Part shown: positions 10,773-21,058 of the stretch, one piece after another
Position numbering within the stretch: the first letter of the stretch is position 1
Layout: each line of letters begins with the position of its first letter
From: Bimuria novae-zelandiae CBS 107.79
Taxonomy: Eukaryota; Ascomycota; Dothideomycetes; Pleosporales; Didymosphaeriaceae
Reading direction: 5' to 3'
DNA length: 64,000 nucleotides
Assembly (NCBI GenBank): GCA_010015655.1
Contig: ML976666.1
Span: 474,148-538,147, forward strand
Translations under genes and position numbers: made by a program
The notes under the pieces: generated by a model
What the model was told of the DNA's origin: nothing
The model's input: the letters and a program-made list of their open reading frames with translations, nothing else
Database searches by the model: none

Positions 10773-12159
10773 GACGGGGTGCGGGTGGCTTAACGTATCG
10801 CATAGACTTTCTAGCAACGAAGCTTGCGACAGGATAGTCGCGCTTCGGGGGCTACTCACGCGTTGCGTTCTATCGGTCCGGGAGTTGCGCATCCATTCAA
10901 ACAGCGATTCAGGGCTAAGCCTACAGAACCAGGCATTGAGTTTTCAATGTATTATATGGGGAAATGTGAAAATGATCTTATGTCTCCGCGTGCGCTCAGT
11001 GTCGATCTAGTTCAATGTAGCCACGGCTGGCGGTAGTCACAATGACTCATTTTTCATCATGTTGAGCCATATCTAATAACCGATAGATACCAATGCCCAT
11101 GCACGCATTTTAAATCTTCAAAGCCGGTCCCGAGTTGTTAGAACCCTTCCAAGCTTACATTTTACTTGGAGTTCCTTTTGCTCTTGTCGAACGCTACGAT
11201 GCTCCTCCACGCACTCCGAATGCTCCCGAAGCCCTTGTCGTCAACCTGAACGCTCCTGTCAAATACTGGAAGTAATATTAGCTTACTTAAGAGCTTATGC
11301 AATTTGTGTAGCTGGCAAGAAGGTAAGTCTCAACAAATCTTTCCTTCCTCGTAGATATAGAAGCCCTGATGAAATCGAAATTCACTCGCCGTTCCTAGAA
11401 CATCATGCGGAATTGAATACACGCAAAATCTGATAGATTTTACTTGCGTTGAGCTTCACCGTCACTGAGATTCCGCGGGCTGGATTGCTGACTTACATTA
11501 GTGTCTTGCTTTCAGAGAAGGGTTCGGTGCAGTGTAGAGAGGGAGGGGGGAAAGTTTTAAAGGATGTGAGCCGTTGTTGGTTTGACAAACGTTTTTTAGG
11601 TGGGTGTGGACTATACGCACTGCTATTGAGTTCTGAATGTAGATGTTTTCCCATGTTAAGATGAATTCGTTCGGCCCAGCCGAAGGCGTGGAGAGATGCT
11701 CGTTCAATCCATCTACACTTCAAAACACGTGCCCAGGAGACGGCAATGTCCAGGTGGTATTGTGGTTTGATAAGCGTCAAATTTTGATGGACAGAACAGT
11801 GGTTCGTAGCGGCGAAGATGGCACAAAGCTGCGCTCATTCGTTACTACAAACAATAAACGCCTCCATAACCGGGGTTGATTTTTGATTGTGATTCTAAAG
11901 AGAAGTACTGTGAAAAAAACTTGCTAAAAAATAACGGCACAAGTATCTAGGTAGGGATAGGGGTTTGACGGATCTCGAAGCTCTTGGTGTCGTAGTGCGG
12001 TGCGAGGAGTGAAGCAATCCAGTAAGGTGTCGTATGCATCATCCTTGTTTGGATGCCCTCTCAAGTGATTCCCCTCTCGTATTCGCGAGCGTCTCTTAGA
12101 TGAGCGCTCTTACTCCAGGCGATTCAAAATACCAAACTTTTTAGACGGTTTGTCTTTGT
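10773..12159. other. Gene-poor stretch, no gene seen
   Basis: About 1.4 kb with only short conflicting frames on both strands and increasing A+T. It may be degraded genic sequence continuous with the pseudogenes to the right, but I find no convincing homology. Confidence 0.4.
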
Positions 12160-13116
12160 TCTTAGAAAACCCTAACAACACCCCCATTCTGCCTCCACCG
12201 TTTTTGAATAACACTGCCTGTTTGATTCTGGGATAAGGGCTTAGACACATACCATACTTTACCCCACCCGTTCGCTTTCTCCTGCATATTGTCAGCATCT
12301 TTCACGTCCATATGTACGCATTGGGGCGGTGGGCATAACTTATGTGTGCCCATTGCTCCGCATCCATCCAGAAGAAATTCACAATCGGGGTTTCGGAGGT
12401 CCGATGCTCTCTGTGAGCGGTGATGTATCGGTCCTCTAAGTCCATAACAATGGAGTTGTTGAACGTTTGCGTCGTCCTGCGGAAGTTGTTTTCCTGGTGT
12501 ATACTGACGATGGCTCCGGCGTGCAGGAGTTCATACACGGGCTCACGTATCGTTCGAGGAAACGCAGCATATCTCGCTCATTTTTGAGGTCCTGAGCCGC
12601 CCCGGCGTCGCGTATATAACTAGTGGTCAAGCGGATTCGAAATCTCAGCTTGTCTTTGTGCTTTATCCTGCACAGATACATCAGCTGTTCGTGCACTTCT
12701 TCATAGTCGGAGTCGCACCTGAAATCGTGTATGTTGAGTTCAATTCTACATATATAGTCCAACGGGCGTCTGGAGAGGTGATGCGGATCGTTCGGGAGAA
12801 AGTTGCAGAGCCACCAGGGGTGGGGGAAAGAGAATGTTCTTCTAGTATAGTATACTTCTGCGATTTCGCGCGCTACGACCTCGGTTACCTTCCTCGGATC
12901 CATGAGCTAGGAGTCTGGCGGTACGTTTTTCTTTGACCCCAGGAAAACCGATCCCCAGTTCTGCTCCAACAGATTGGGAATGTGGATCTCGGTGATCCCC
13001 TGAGGAAGCTCATCTGTGATGAGCTATTCGTAGACGAGGTCCCTGATTTCGCGCGGCAGGTTGCGCGCGTAGAATGATTTTGCAGCGGGCAAGCGTTGGG
13101 GCGCAGAGTACAGCAT
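12160..13116 (-). pseudogene. Pseudogene of a LPREIRDLVYE-type (F-box-like) protein
   Basis: Reading leftwards from ATG 13116, one frame gives MLYSAPQRLPAAK then NLPREIRDLVYE, an in-frame TAG, LITDELPQGITEIHIP, LLEQNWGSVFLGSKK, a second TAG, then MDPRKVTEVVAREIAEVYY and SFPHPWWLCNFLPNDPHHLS. Near 12545 the frame changes by one base, so that LRFLER continues as IREPVYELLHAGAIVSIHQE to the block FFWMDAEQWAHISYAH. A further shift near 12330 leads into DNMQEKANGWGKVWYVS. The LPxE(I/L)Rxx(V/I)YE opening is shared with two other genes in this window (25047-25736 and 40243-41253). Two stops and two frame changes make a functional protein unlikely. Introns do not explain the stops, as no GT...AG pair of suitable length flanks them. 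Confidence 0.65.
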
Positions 13117-13210
13117 TACGACTCGAGTACAGGCCCTGCAGATAATGAGTCAGCGTTTGAATCCACCAGATTCATGTTCGTAAACTTACAAAGCTAAATC
13201 CTGAACTTGC

Positions 13211-13759
13211 TTAGCTTGATGCTTTTTTCTCCAGCTTGTACTTAAACCTAGCCAACTTGAATTCCCGCTTTGTCCGTCCTACCTCCCTTATCGTCTCATG
13301 GCAATAGACAAATCCACCTGCTCTAGTGGGATTGAATTTTTTTATGATTGGCATTAGCTCAGCGCTTACCAAGGCGACATTATCATGTATGCATTCCCTT
13401 GTTTCATACCACGTATCGTCATCTCTTTCCTCGCACTAGCGGCATTCAAGGGACTGCATAGACCGTGTGCTCACATCGGTCCACATTATCAGTGCCCCTT
13501 CTTGATCTTTCACCAACTTTTCTAGCGGAAATTGAGAAGCTATTGGGTTACGTGCGTGTGCTCGGGCTTCAGTCGAGAAGGTATTGACTGTCTTTACATA
13601 GTTATAGCTGGCAAGTAGAAGTCTCTGGTGGTCCACGAGGAGCTGGATAGCAGCACATGCGTCGGCCTTGGTTATTGGCCGTTTCTTTGCCTCGCGATTT
13701 TGTAACTTTCTATTAGATGTTATTGCTCTCGGAATCTCGGAGGATTGAATCTGCTCCAT
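13211..13759 (-). pseudogene. Hypothetical gene interrupted by one in-frame TAG
   Basis: From ATG 13759 a frame of 107 codons reads MEQIQSSEIPRAITSNRKL, then DACAAIQLLVDHQRLLLAS and stops at TAG after SMQSLECR. The same frame continues without interruption as CEERDDDTWYETRECIHDN, LMPIIKKFNPTRAGGFVYCH and FKYKLEKKASS to TAA at 13211; the whole is 183 codons. The continuity and charged composition after the stop suggest a single nonsense change rather than a true end. A G-to-A change of TGG to TAG would explain it. The family is not recognised. A truncated 107-aa product or a very short intron are alternatives. Confidence 0.45.
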
Positions 13760-14325
13760 TTGACAGAAGCCTTGGATAGATGATCCGTAGATGCTTTGTT
13801 TGATTATCGCGTTGTAATTTGTGCTGTGTGGCGCATGACCTATTCAGGTAGTAGAAAGAAAAGAACAGCAGCTATCTTGTATTAAAACGGCCCTCGGAAC
13901 AGGACCTATTGTTATTGTATAATTAGAGCAACCTTAACGTGAAGTACTTACAATCGTTCAAAAACTCCTAGGGTGGTAGAAGAAAAGATGGGGGATGGAA
14001 GAGAAAGGGTCGCACACCAGCGCTTATTCACCGAGCCTCGCTATTCTGGAACATGCCTCACCATGGCGCGTCGTCATCTGTCTCACGGGTATCGGTGATT
14101 AAGCTTGATCTATGCAAAGCAGAACGCGGCTTATGCAGATACCCCTGAATGAGCGGATCCAGGGGATGGTGGTTCCTGACCGCTGAGTACGGGTCCTGTG
14201 AGGAAGGCGCGGCCGTACTGCGGAAGGCACGACCACGAAGAAGGGAGCTGGCATGCAAGCGTGATGGTGCGTATAAACAATATTCAATACTGGATATCAA
14301 CACTAGAAAACAAGCAGCATAACGT
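13760..14325. other. Intergenic, no gene seen
   Basis: About 570 bp between the decayed gene and the SNF2 ATPase 3' end. Nothing recognised. Confidence 0.4.
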
Positions 14326-17139
14326 TCACGCTTTGAGCCCCACCATCAGCGCACTCTCTTCCCTCTTCTCTATCAGCTTAAACGCCCCGTGCGCGCCCGA
14401 TCCGGCATCCACACCTTTCTCAGCCTTTTCATACGCCTCATCGCTGCGATCTAGTAAGATCTCTAACTCTTGATTGCTCAGCAACTTCACACCGTCTCCC
14501 TCCTCGACGTCAAATCTTTCTCCGTCGCTCTTGCGTAGCAGTTTTTGCAGTTCCTCGAGCTCCTGCCCAGCCTCAAACTGCTTGCCTCGCGCTATGTCGT
14601 TCCGCACACCGCCCTTGCGGATGACCAGTTTCTCTAAGCGACGCTTGGCTTCGGCAGACTCGAGCAGCTTGACCTCAACGGTGTTGCGTGTGGCAAAGCG
14701 GTAGACGACTACGTTACGCGACTGGCCGATGCGATGGGCGCGGTCGATGGCCTGGAGATCTTGCTGGGGATTGAAGTCAGAGTCGAAGAGCATCACAGTG
14801 TCGGCGCTGGCTAGATTGATGCCCTGCCCTCCCGCGCGAGTGGAAAGCAGAAAGACGTTGGCGGCATCCTTGGAGGATGACGAGGCGTTGAAAGCCTTGA
14901 TTTGAGCCTGACGGTCAGGCTGAGTCGTGCCCCCATCGATTCGTGCGTGGGACCAACCCCGCAGATCGAGATACTGACTTAGAATGTCTAGCATGATGGT
15001 GAATTGTGAGAAAATGAGTACTTTATGGCCGCGACGGAGAAGTTCCGGCAAAAGCGAATCGAGGAGCAGCATCTTTCCTGATGTCGTAACGATACTCTCA
15101 TCGGGCTCGGTCTCCGTCGCAAAGGTTTTCGAACCGGATGTTTCAGCTTTGAGAAATGGATTGAAGAACATGTAGGGAGAGTTGCAGCACAGACGAAGCT
15201 GCATGTATGGATTGCCAAGCTTCTTCTGGAGAAGTTGGCGCTTTGCCAGCTCGAACGTCGCCGTTTGAATGCGCTCCTCCTCGGCCTCAGAGTCAAGCGG
15301 TTCTTCAGTGTCCTCTGAGCCATTGTCTTGTGCTTCTAGATCCGCGAAAAATTGTCGATCGCTGACTTCCTCATAGGTTTTCCGTGCTCGGGCACGACCG
15401 CGTTTGGATGCGACGGACGACGGAGTGCCTTCGCGTGAGGTTTTGGCGCTCTTGTTTGGCGTACCGATGCCGTTCGACAGAGCCTTGCGCTTCGAGCTTC
15501 CATTATTGCTGCGTACGCTAAGAGGGGTAACGGTGCCGCTTGCAGTGCCAACGCTGAGTCTTTCATATGATTTTTCCTCAAGGTACTGACGACTTGTGCC
15601 ATCGAGAATAGTCTGGTAGAGCTCTCTTTGCATGGACGTAAGAGGGGCGAACAGGACATATTCGCGCTTCTTTGGCATGAGGCTTTCTACGTCCGTCTTG
15701 ATCCTGCGTAGGAGGAATGGTTTCAGAACTGCGTGGAGTGACTTGACTAGGTACTGCTGTCGTTCTTCAGATAGAAGCTGCTCGAAGCTGTCCTTGTTCT
15801 TCAAACCAGAAAAGTCGAACCAGCTTTCGAACGTAGATAGTTTGTCAAAGACGGTGGGTAGAAGGAAGTGCAGGAGTGACCACAACTCCGTGAGGTTGTT
15901 CTGCAAAGGAGTGCCCGTGATGAGCAGACGGTTTGCGGATTGATACAGCTGTAGCTCGCGGATTAGGCGACAGTCGAGATTCTTGATGCGGTGACCTTCG
16001 TCGATGATGATGAATTGCCAGCCAAAGCCTGTCAAAAACTTCCGGTCGTTCATGCAAATCTCATAGCTCGTGATGACGATGGGAAACTTCTCGGTCCCGG
16101 GATGCTTGAGCTGCGTCTTGCGCATCTTCTCGCGTTCCTTCTTGTCACCGTGGTATAACAAAACGGGAATGGTAGGCGTCCACTTGTTAAACTCTTCGAC
16201 CCAATTGCTCGTGGTGCTCAACGGTGCAGCGATAAGAAACGGGCCGTAAGATCCCATCTCCCACAGGTGCGCTAGCAAAGCGATGGTCTGGATGGTCTTT
16301 CCCAAGCCCATCTCATCAGCCAAGATGCCGTTTATCCCATTCTCGTACAACGATAACATCCATTCGAGGCCCTCCAGCTGGTACGAACGCATCGTGCCAC
16401 CGGTCACGAGCTTCGGCTGTCTGGCCGACTTGACATTCTGGTATCCAATGTCGCCGGTCTCCACGTTGTCTTCGTCGGCGGCTTCCTTTAACGCCTCGGC
16501 TACGGTCGCTTTGTTTGCGCAGCCTTCCAAGTCCTTCTTCTTGAAGAAAGTGGAAATGTTCGCGTCTTTCGTCGCGTTCTTCTTCAGTCGTCCACGGCCT
16601 TTCGTTGTCGATGCGGGCTCGGTGGTCTGTTCGCGGCTGCTTACCGAAGCGCGTGTTGCCCGTCGCTGTGTCTCGGCGGCCGCATGCTCCGCTCGCTGTT
16701 CGCGCTTCGAGGCTTGCCCATGTGTCTTCGCGTCTTGTGCCTTCTCCTCGTCCTCTTGACGCTGCATCTGCGCAAGCATAACGCTGGCGTACAACTTGCT
16801 CTTGTTCATGAGAAACTCTAATTGCTGGAACTTCTTGTCCAGCACTTCTCTGCCGCTTTCGATGTCTGCCTGTCGTTCCTTCTCGAGCTGAACTTCGCGT
16901 TTCGCATCTTGCTTCTCGCGCTGTACCCGCATCCGATCTTCCTCCTGCTGCAAGCTGCTGGGCACCTCGATGTGGCCATCCTTATTAGACTGGTCTTCCA
17001 TGTCGGCAGGTGGCGGCGAGGATACGGGAGTGGACTTTTGCGAGCCGGAATGGACAACAGAGGAAGACGACATTGCGCGTTGTTGTCCAAGGGAGAGAGG
17101 AACGTGTCTAGCGCCAGGGGTTAGTTGGGTTGGTGGCAA
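14326..17139 (-). CDS. IRC5: SNF2-family ATPase, LSH/HELLS (IRC5, MUS-30) type
   Basis: Nuclear DNA translocase of the SNF2 superfamily, closest by its motifs to HELLS/LSH, budding-yeast Irc5 and Neurospora MUS-30, which act in chromatin remodelling, cohesin loading or DNA-damage tolerance. Single exon of 937 codons. Residues about 55-180 are a charged coiled coil (KQDAKREVQLEKERQ). The ATPase core starts near residue 245 (MRSYQLEGLEWMLSLYENG) with Walker A DEMGLGKT near 280, the Walker B box DEGH near 380 and LLITGTPLQNN after it. An insert with acidic, Ser-rich sequence separates the lobes, and the helicase C-terminal lobe carries LSTRAGGQGINLAS near 770 and QAIDRAHRIGQ near 800. ATG 17139 may be upstream of the real start; Met at 17073 (MSSSSVVHSG) is an equally good start. 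The stop of the upstream GNAT gene is only 57 bp away. Confidence 0.9.
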   Translation of the reverse strand: MPPTQLTPGARHVPLSLGQQRAMSSSSVVHSGSQKSTPVSSPPPADMEDQSNKDGHIEVPSSLQQEEDRMRVQREKQDAKREVQLEKERQADIESGREVLDKKFQQLEFLMNKSKLYASVMLAQMQRQEDEEKAQDAKTHGQASKREQRAEHAAAETQRRATRASVSSREQTTEPASTTKGRGRLKKNATKDANISTFFKKKDLEGCANKATVAEALKEAADEDNVETGDIGYQNVKSARQPKLVTGGTMRSYQLEGLEWMLSLYENGINGILADEMGLGKTIQTIALLAHLWEMGSYGPFLIAAPLSTTSNWVEEFNKWTPTIPVLLYHGDKKEREKMRKTQLKHPGTEKFPIVITSYEICMNDRKFLTGFGWQFIIIDEGHRIKNLDCRLIRELQLYQSANRLLITGTPLQNNLTELWSLLHFLLPTVFDKLSTFESWFDFSGLKNKDSFEQLLSEERQQYLVKSLHAVLKPFLLRRIKTDVESLMPKKREYVLFAPLTSMQRELYQTILDGTSRQYLEEKSYERLSVGTASGTVTPLSVRSNNGSSKRKALSNGIGTPNKSAKTSREGTPSSVASKRGRARARKTYEEVSDRQFFADLEAQDNGSEDTEEPLDSEAEEERIQTATFELAKRQLLQKKLGNPYMQLRLCCNSPYMFFNPFLKAETSGSKTFATETEPDESIVTTSGKMLLLDSLLPELLRRGHKVLIFSQFTIMLDILSQYLDLRGWSHARIDGGTTQPDRQAQIKAFNASSSSKDAANVFLLSTRAGGQGINLASADTVMLFDSDFNPQQDLQAIDRAHRIGQSRNVVVYRFATRNTVEVKLLESAEAKRRLEKLVIRKGGVRNDIARGKQFEAGQELEELQKLLRKSDGERFDVEEGDGVKLLSNQELEILLDRSDEAYEKAEKGVDAGSGAHGAFKLIEKREESALMVGLKA

Positions 17140-17196
17140 TCCAGGAACAAAAGGGTGAAATCGATGATGGCAGGGAAACGCGTGCGCGACGCGAGC

Positions 17197-17730
17197 TCAC
17201 GCGCTAATTTTGGTGGCGCTTTCGGAAGGCAAGTTAACGTCCTCCAGCACCGCTTTCATGAACACCGTCCCATCAATGGGATTGTTGTAGTACTTATTCG
17301 TTTCTTTGAAGCCACATCGTCGGTATAGCTTCTGCGCCGCCGTCATGCTCGCCAGCGTGTCAAGCAGCATCTCGCTGTATCCCATGTTCCGCGCTGCTTC
17401 AAACGTTGCATCCATCAGACGCTGCGCAGCACCCATGCCTCTCGCTTCAGGTACGACGTACAAACGCTTCAGTTCGCACGTCACAGGTGGCGCGAAGGCC
17501 CGTAAAGCAACGCAGCCGACGACTTGAGCGGAAGCTACGTCGGTTGCGTAGGCCAGAAACAATGCACCACCATTTTCGGCCGCATATTTGCCCGGCAGCT
17601 GTGAGAGCTCATCAGAGAAGCTTTGAAAAGAAAGATCGATATTCAGCGATTCTGCATATGCTGCGAACAGGCCAGCAACCACCTCTCGGTCGCGAGGGAA
17701 TTCCGCAGGCGAGATCTTGACTGTTGCCAT
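17197..17730 (-). CDS. GNAT family N-acetyltransferase
   Basis: A 177-residue acetyl-CoA-dependent N-acetyltransferase; the acceptor substrate is unknown. I start it at 17730 (MATVKISPAEFPRDREV), not at the upstream in-frame ATG at 17847, because family homology and the usual 170-180-residue length begin there. Motif A, L-Y-V-V-P-E-A-R-G-M-G-A-A-Q-R-L-M, contains the R-x-x-G-x-G/A acetyl-CoA loop. Motif B follows with M-L-L-D-T and the A-Q-K-L-Y-R-R-C-G-F-K-E-T signature near the C-terminus. The arrangement resembles bacterial-type GNATs found in many fungi. Head-to-tail spacing to the SNF2 gene is very short. Confidence 0.85.
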   Translation of the reverse strand: MATVKISPAEFPRDREVVAGLFAAYAESLNIDLSFQSFSDELSQLPGKYAAENGGALFLAYATDVASAQVVGCVALRAFAPPVTCELKRLYVVPEARGMGAAQRLMDATFEAARNMGYSEMLLDTLASMTAAQKLYRRCGFKETNKYYNNPIDGTVFMKAVLEDVNLPSESATKISA

Positions 17731-18344
17731 CTTGTAGAACAATATTCCTTGGATTGAAAGCCGGTATAAGGGCATGGGAGACGGAGTTTCGAATCTCACC
17801 AAAAATCTTTCGGTTGATTCCACCACTAACCGCCAGTAGCCTTTCACAGGATCCAGAAATAGAGACCTTCACCAGACGGCCAGCTGCGACGACTGCCTTG
17901 CGAAATACATATGCTGTAGTATTTGCAACATGCCAAAGAACAGGCAAACGCCCATGGTGGAGGCGCAGCAAGGTTCATCACGCTGGCTGAAACCTCACAG
18001 CGACAGCTTCAAGAGGCTGAGGCGCAGCACTAGCGACACATATCACGAACTTCACGCTTCACATCGTCCTGCGGTACGTCAAAATTATTGTGCACGATTT
18101 CTGAAGTAAACGCAGAATGTCTCCGGCCATTATTCTGTTAGCCCTGATCGTACGGTTTCTCAAATGGATCATCTTTAGCCCCATCATAATCTGGGTAGGC
18201 TTCAGCTCTCTGCTCTCCATATTTTGGATCTGAATGAAGCGGAGGTACGTGCTACGTCTTATCGTCACAACGGTCAGGAGCTCTCCTGGGACTATGGCAC
18301 GCTTTGCAGGAGGCTGGATATGCCAACATGTGCTACGTACTGTC
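17731..18344. other. Intergenic, no gene seen
   Basis: Promoter of the GNAT gene followed by about 400 bp without a recognisable product. Confidence 0.4.
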
Positions 18345-19015
18345 TATAATCGGTTGTAGCTTCGATTCCCACTTACCGATGGCTGCAGCATTACGTCTCC
18401 AAGATCTACAGGCCTCTGGATCCAGGAGATATTAGGGTATTTATTCTCTCCTGCGGAAGTCCTGGGGAGCCACTGCGTGGTTATCTGTCAAGGAGACAGA
18501 TGCGTGCTGGCAACTACACAGCCCTCTCTTACGTCTAGGGCAATCCGGCGCGCACAAAGCCTATTTTCCTAAACAATTCACCCACTCTGATCTCGTCGAG
18601 CCTCTTTGACGCGTTGCACCACTTGCGGAGCAAGACTTCCCACTGCGAAATATGGGTCGACGCGCTCTGCATCAACCAGTCCGATATGCTAGAACGCAAC
18701 CATCCGTCGCTCATCCCCACCGCGCTCAACGACATCCTACAAAGGGAATATTTTCGCTGGATCTGGGTCGTCCAGGAGAACGCGCTCGCTGCCAAAAATA
18801 CCTTGCAAGTGGGCCGCGAGACGTCACCTGGCGCCGCGCCCAGAAGCCGGTTGATGAGGTGTATAGAGAATTCTTTAAAGCTGTTGACGGGGCGTACAGG
18901 AATGAGATGGATTATTTGGACGACCAAGAGAGGGAGAGATTGGCAGCCGAGACGAAGAGAACAGTTCGCGAGACGAGGGCCGCAGGTGTGGTTGGATCCT
19001 TCGGCGGTTGGTAGC
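18345..19015 (+). pseudogene. HET-domain (heterokaryon incompatibility) pseudogene
   Basis: The frame reads YRPLDPGDIRVFILSCGSP, then AGNYTALSYV, a TAG, GNPARTKPIFLNN, HCEIWVDALCINQSDMLERN and later REYFRWIWVVQE. In HET proteins the first block is Y-x-A-L-S-Y-x-W-G, so the TAG stands exactly where TGG (Trp) belongs: a single G-to-A change. After DMLERN the usual segment (Q-x-x-x-M-x-x-I-Y plus about 40-80 residues) is missing and the frame jumps to the I-L-x-R-E-Y-F-x-R-x-W-x-x-Q-E block, so there is an internal deletion. After QVGRETS the likely continuation (RDVTWRRAQKPVDEVYREF) lies in another frame. HET proteins trigger cell death after fusion of unlike strains; this copy cannot make a complete protein. 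Confidence 0.8.
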
Positions 19016-19692
19016 CGCAGTACGAGTGTGCTTTTGGATGTGCGTTCCACGTGTCCAAGGTAGGGTTCGGGTGAGCAAACTTGTGCACTACCTGTTCAGG
19101 ATTGCTACTACCTCTTGCAAAATCAGGCGATGCTCTCGCATTCACACCACGGAATTCTTTCACCATCTGGCTCTTTGAAAGTCGAAGGAGCCGCCTAAAC
19201 GCGCTTTCCCAGCTATCTACTTGATTGAGCGGCCGATGGTCTTTTTGTCCATTGCGACGTCCAATACCAACGCGCCTGAACTTTCCAATTTGTCGTTATT
19301 CGCCTGCAACATATACTACTGTTTGATGGTCCTCCCAAACGCCTCAGATCTCGGAACGATCCTGGCGTGGCCAGTGATAGCTCCTAGGGCCAATGGTAGA
19401 TGGGCACATAACCCCACTTTCACTCATTGCGGTTTAGCTTTCCGATGAAACACCAGTTCCAATCCTACCCCACGCCCACGACCAGAACACAACATATCGT
19501 GATACGCATGATACAAAGAGACAGCGCTCGTGTTACATGAGACTGCCGTATACCCGCTAAGATTCTCTGTTATGAGGCGAGAGTCTGGTCTTCGGGTCAG
19601 ATCCACGCGTGTCAACTCACTCTCAGCATCCATACTTCCGTTGTCATCCAATACCAGCGAGTTCACGGCCACCAACGATTTGCACATTGAAC
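19016..19692. other. Intergenic, possibly decayed HET 3' part
   Basis: About 680 bp. I expected the C-terminal part of the HET gene here, but no frame gives a convincing match. It also holds the promoter of the UstYa-like gene. Confidence 0.4.
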
Positions 19693-20623
19693 ATGGAATA
19701 TATAAAGAAAAACCAACAGTACAAAGAAGTTTCCGAGCGAGAAGACGAAGAATTCCATTCAGACACCGAAGTCGAATCCCAACACGACGCCCAGGAACAA
19801 CATTATGACGCCGACGAGAAATCTCACACCAGCACGAAAGCTGAGAGGCCTGCGGGACAACGGAGAAGAAGGTCGAGAACGAGCTTGTGGGTGGCCGAGT
19901 TCCGCCGCTTTCGGTGGATCATCGACTTCGTGCTGCTGATCATCAACATCTCGTTATCGATTGTCCTGCTGAGAGGGTTCAACCAAGAGAATGCGGTCAG
20001 TAAGATGCAGGTCGGGAGTAGCTTTGATGGAACTGGTCCCGATTGTGAGCATGCACATTGTAGACTTGATTCCACTGGGTGCTGACGCAAACTATCACAG
20101 TTCCTACTAAAATCGTCAAATTCGCCGCAGATGAGGCCTTCGTGCCCAACGACACCACGGATTTCTTCTCTGCAGCGACGCTAGAAAAATGGAACACCAT
20201 GATGCCACTTGGTGCCGGCTGGGGCGCCCCAACGCAGGAGACGTTCTTCACGACCTCAATGACGCACCAGCTGCACTGCGTCTTCATGATGGCGCGGATA
20301 TACGCCGCTATAACAGGGGATATGGCAGATATGCTTGTAAGCGACTATCACAGTCATTACCTTCACTGCGTGGATTATCTGCGCCAGGGGATCATGTGTT
20401 CAGCGGACCTGGCGATGGAGCCAAATGAGCAGACCGACCCTGATGATAACGGACCGCGTGATGGAAGCTGGAATGGACATCATGTTTGTAAAGCGTATGA
20501 ACATGTCATTCCGTATTTGGAGGGTGAGTTTACGAATGCCGCTTGTCAGTAAAGGTTTTGCTAACAATGGTCCTAGAACAAATCGAGACGGGCATCAGGA
20601 AAGTCCTGCCCATCGATGACTGA
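19693..20623 (+). CDS. UstYa-like (DUF3328) oxidase, type II membrane protein
   Basis: Member of the UstYa/DUF3328 family, copper-dependent-type oxidases that cyclise or chlorinate fungal peptides (ustiloxin, cyclochlorotine); many members have no known product. Exons 19693-20044, 20101-20523 and 20577-20623 total exactly 274 codons, with introns of 56 and 53 nt (GTGAGC and GTGAGT donors). The N-terminal cytosolic part is charged; one membrane segment (IIDFVLLIINISLSIVLL) lies at about residues 70-92. The two family motifs H-x-x-H-C are present: T-H-Q-L-H-C near residue 175 and S-H-Y-L-H-C near 205, followed by C-x-A-D and a D-W/G-x-x-x-H-x-C-K region (SWNGHHVCKAYEHV). All key His and Cys residues are intact. 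No precursor peptide with repeated cores is seen nearby, so the substrate is unknown. Confidence 0.9.
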
Positions 20624-21058
20624 TCCTCGTGGAAGATTGCTATGTATAGGTGTAGCACAATGACATAGCTTGATCGAAACACTGCTTCAAGATTGTTGCA
20701 CCCAGGCATGCTGCCGGAGTACGCTATTCAATCCTACAATTGCTGAAAATGGCTATCCAAATTTGACCAATCGACCTATTTTAAAGCTCCTATGGCCCGT
20801 GGTGGGAGGCGTTTGAGATCCAATGTTCTCAAAGGCCAGTTCGTAGGTAGGCGCACGCTCCCAACACAGTGGAACCCGCATGCGTGCATCTTTACCCGGT
20901 CATCTATCCTGCACCACATGATGAACGTCGATATCACTTTCGGATACATGGGTGCGCGGCACTTCTACCTTAGCCTAGCCGCATTTTCTCATGGGCTTCG
21001 ACTGCTCGCTTTCGCCAGGTCACTTCCGCCAGTCCACTACATCGAAGTAGTCATCACA
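20624..21058. other. Intergenic, no gene seen
   Basis: About 435 bp; one overlapping frame from 20792 simply runs into the next gene. No separate feature is recognised. Confidence 0.4.

Noticed and set aside
10495..11010. 171-codon plus-strand frame after the secreted protein
   Set aside because: It overlaps the 95-codon frame, has many rare residues and no ordered segment; probably chance.
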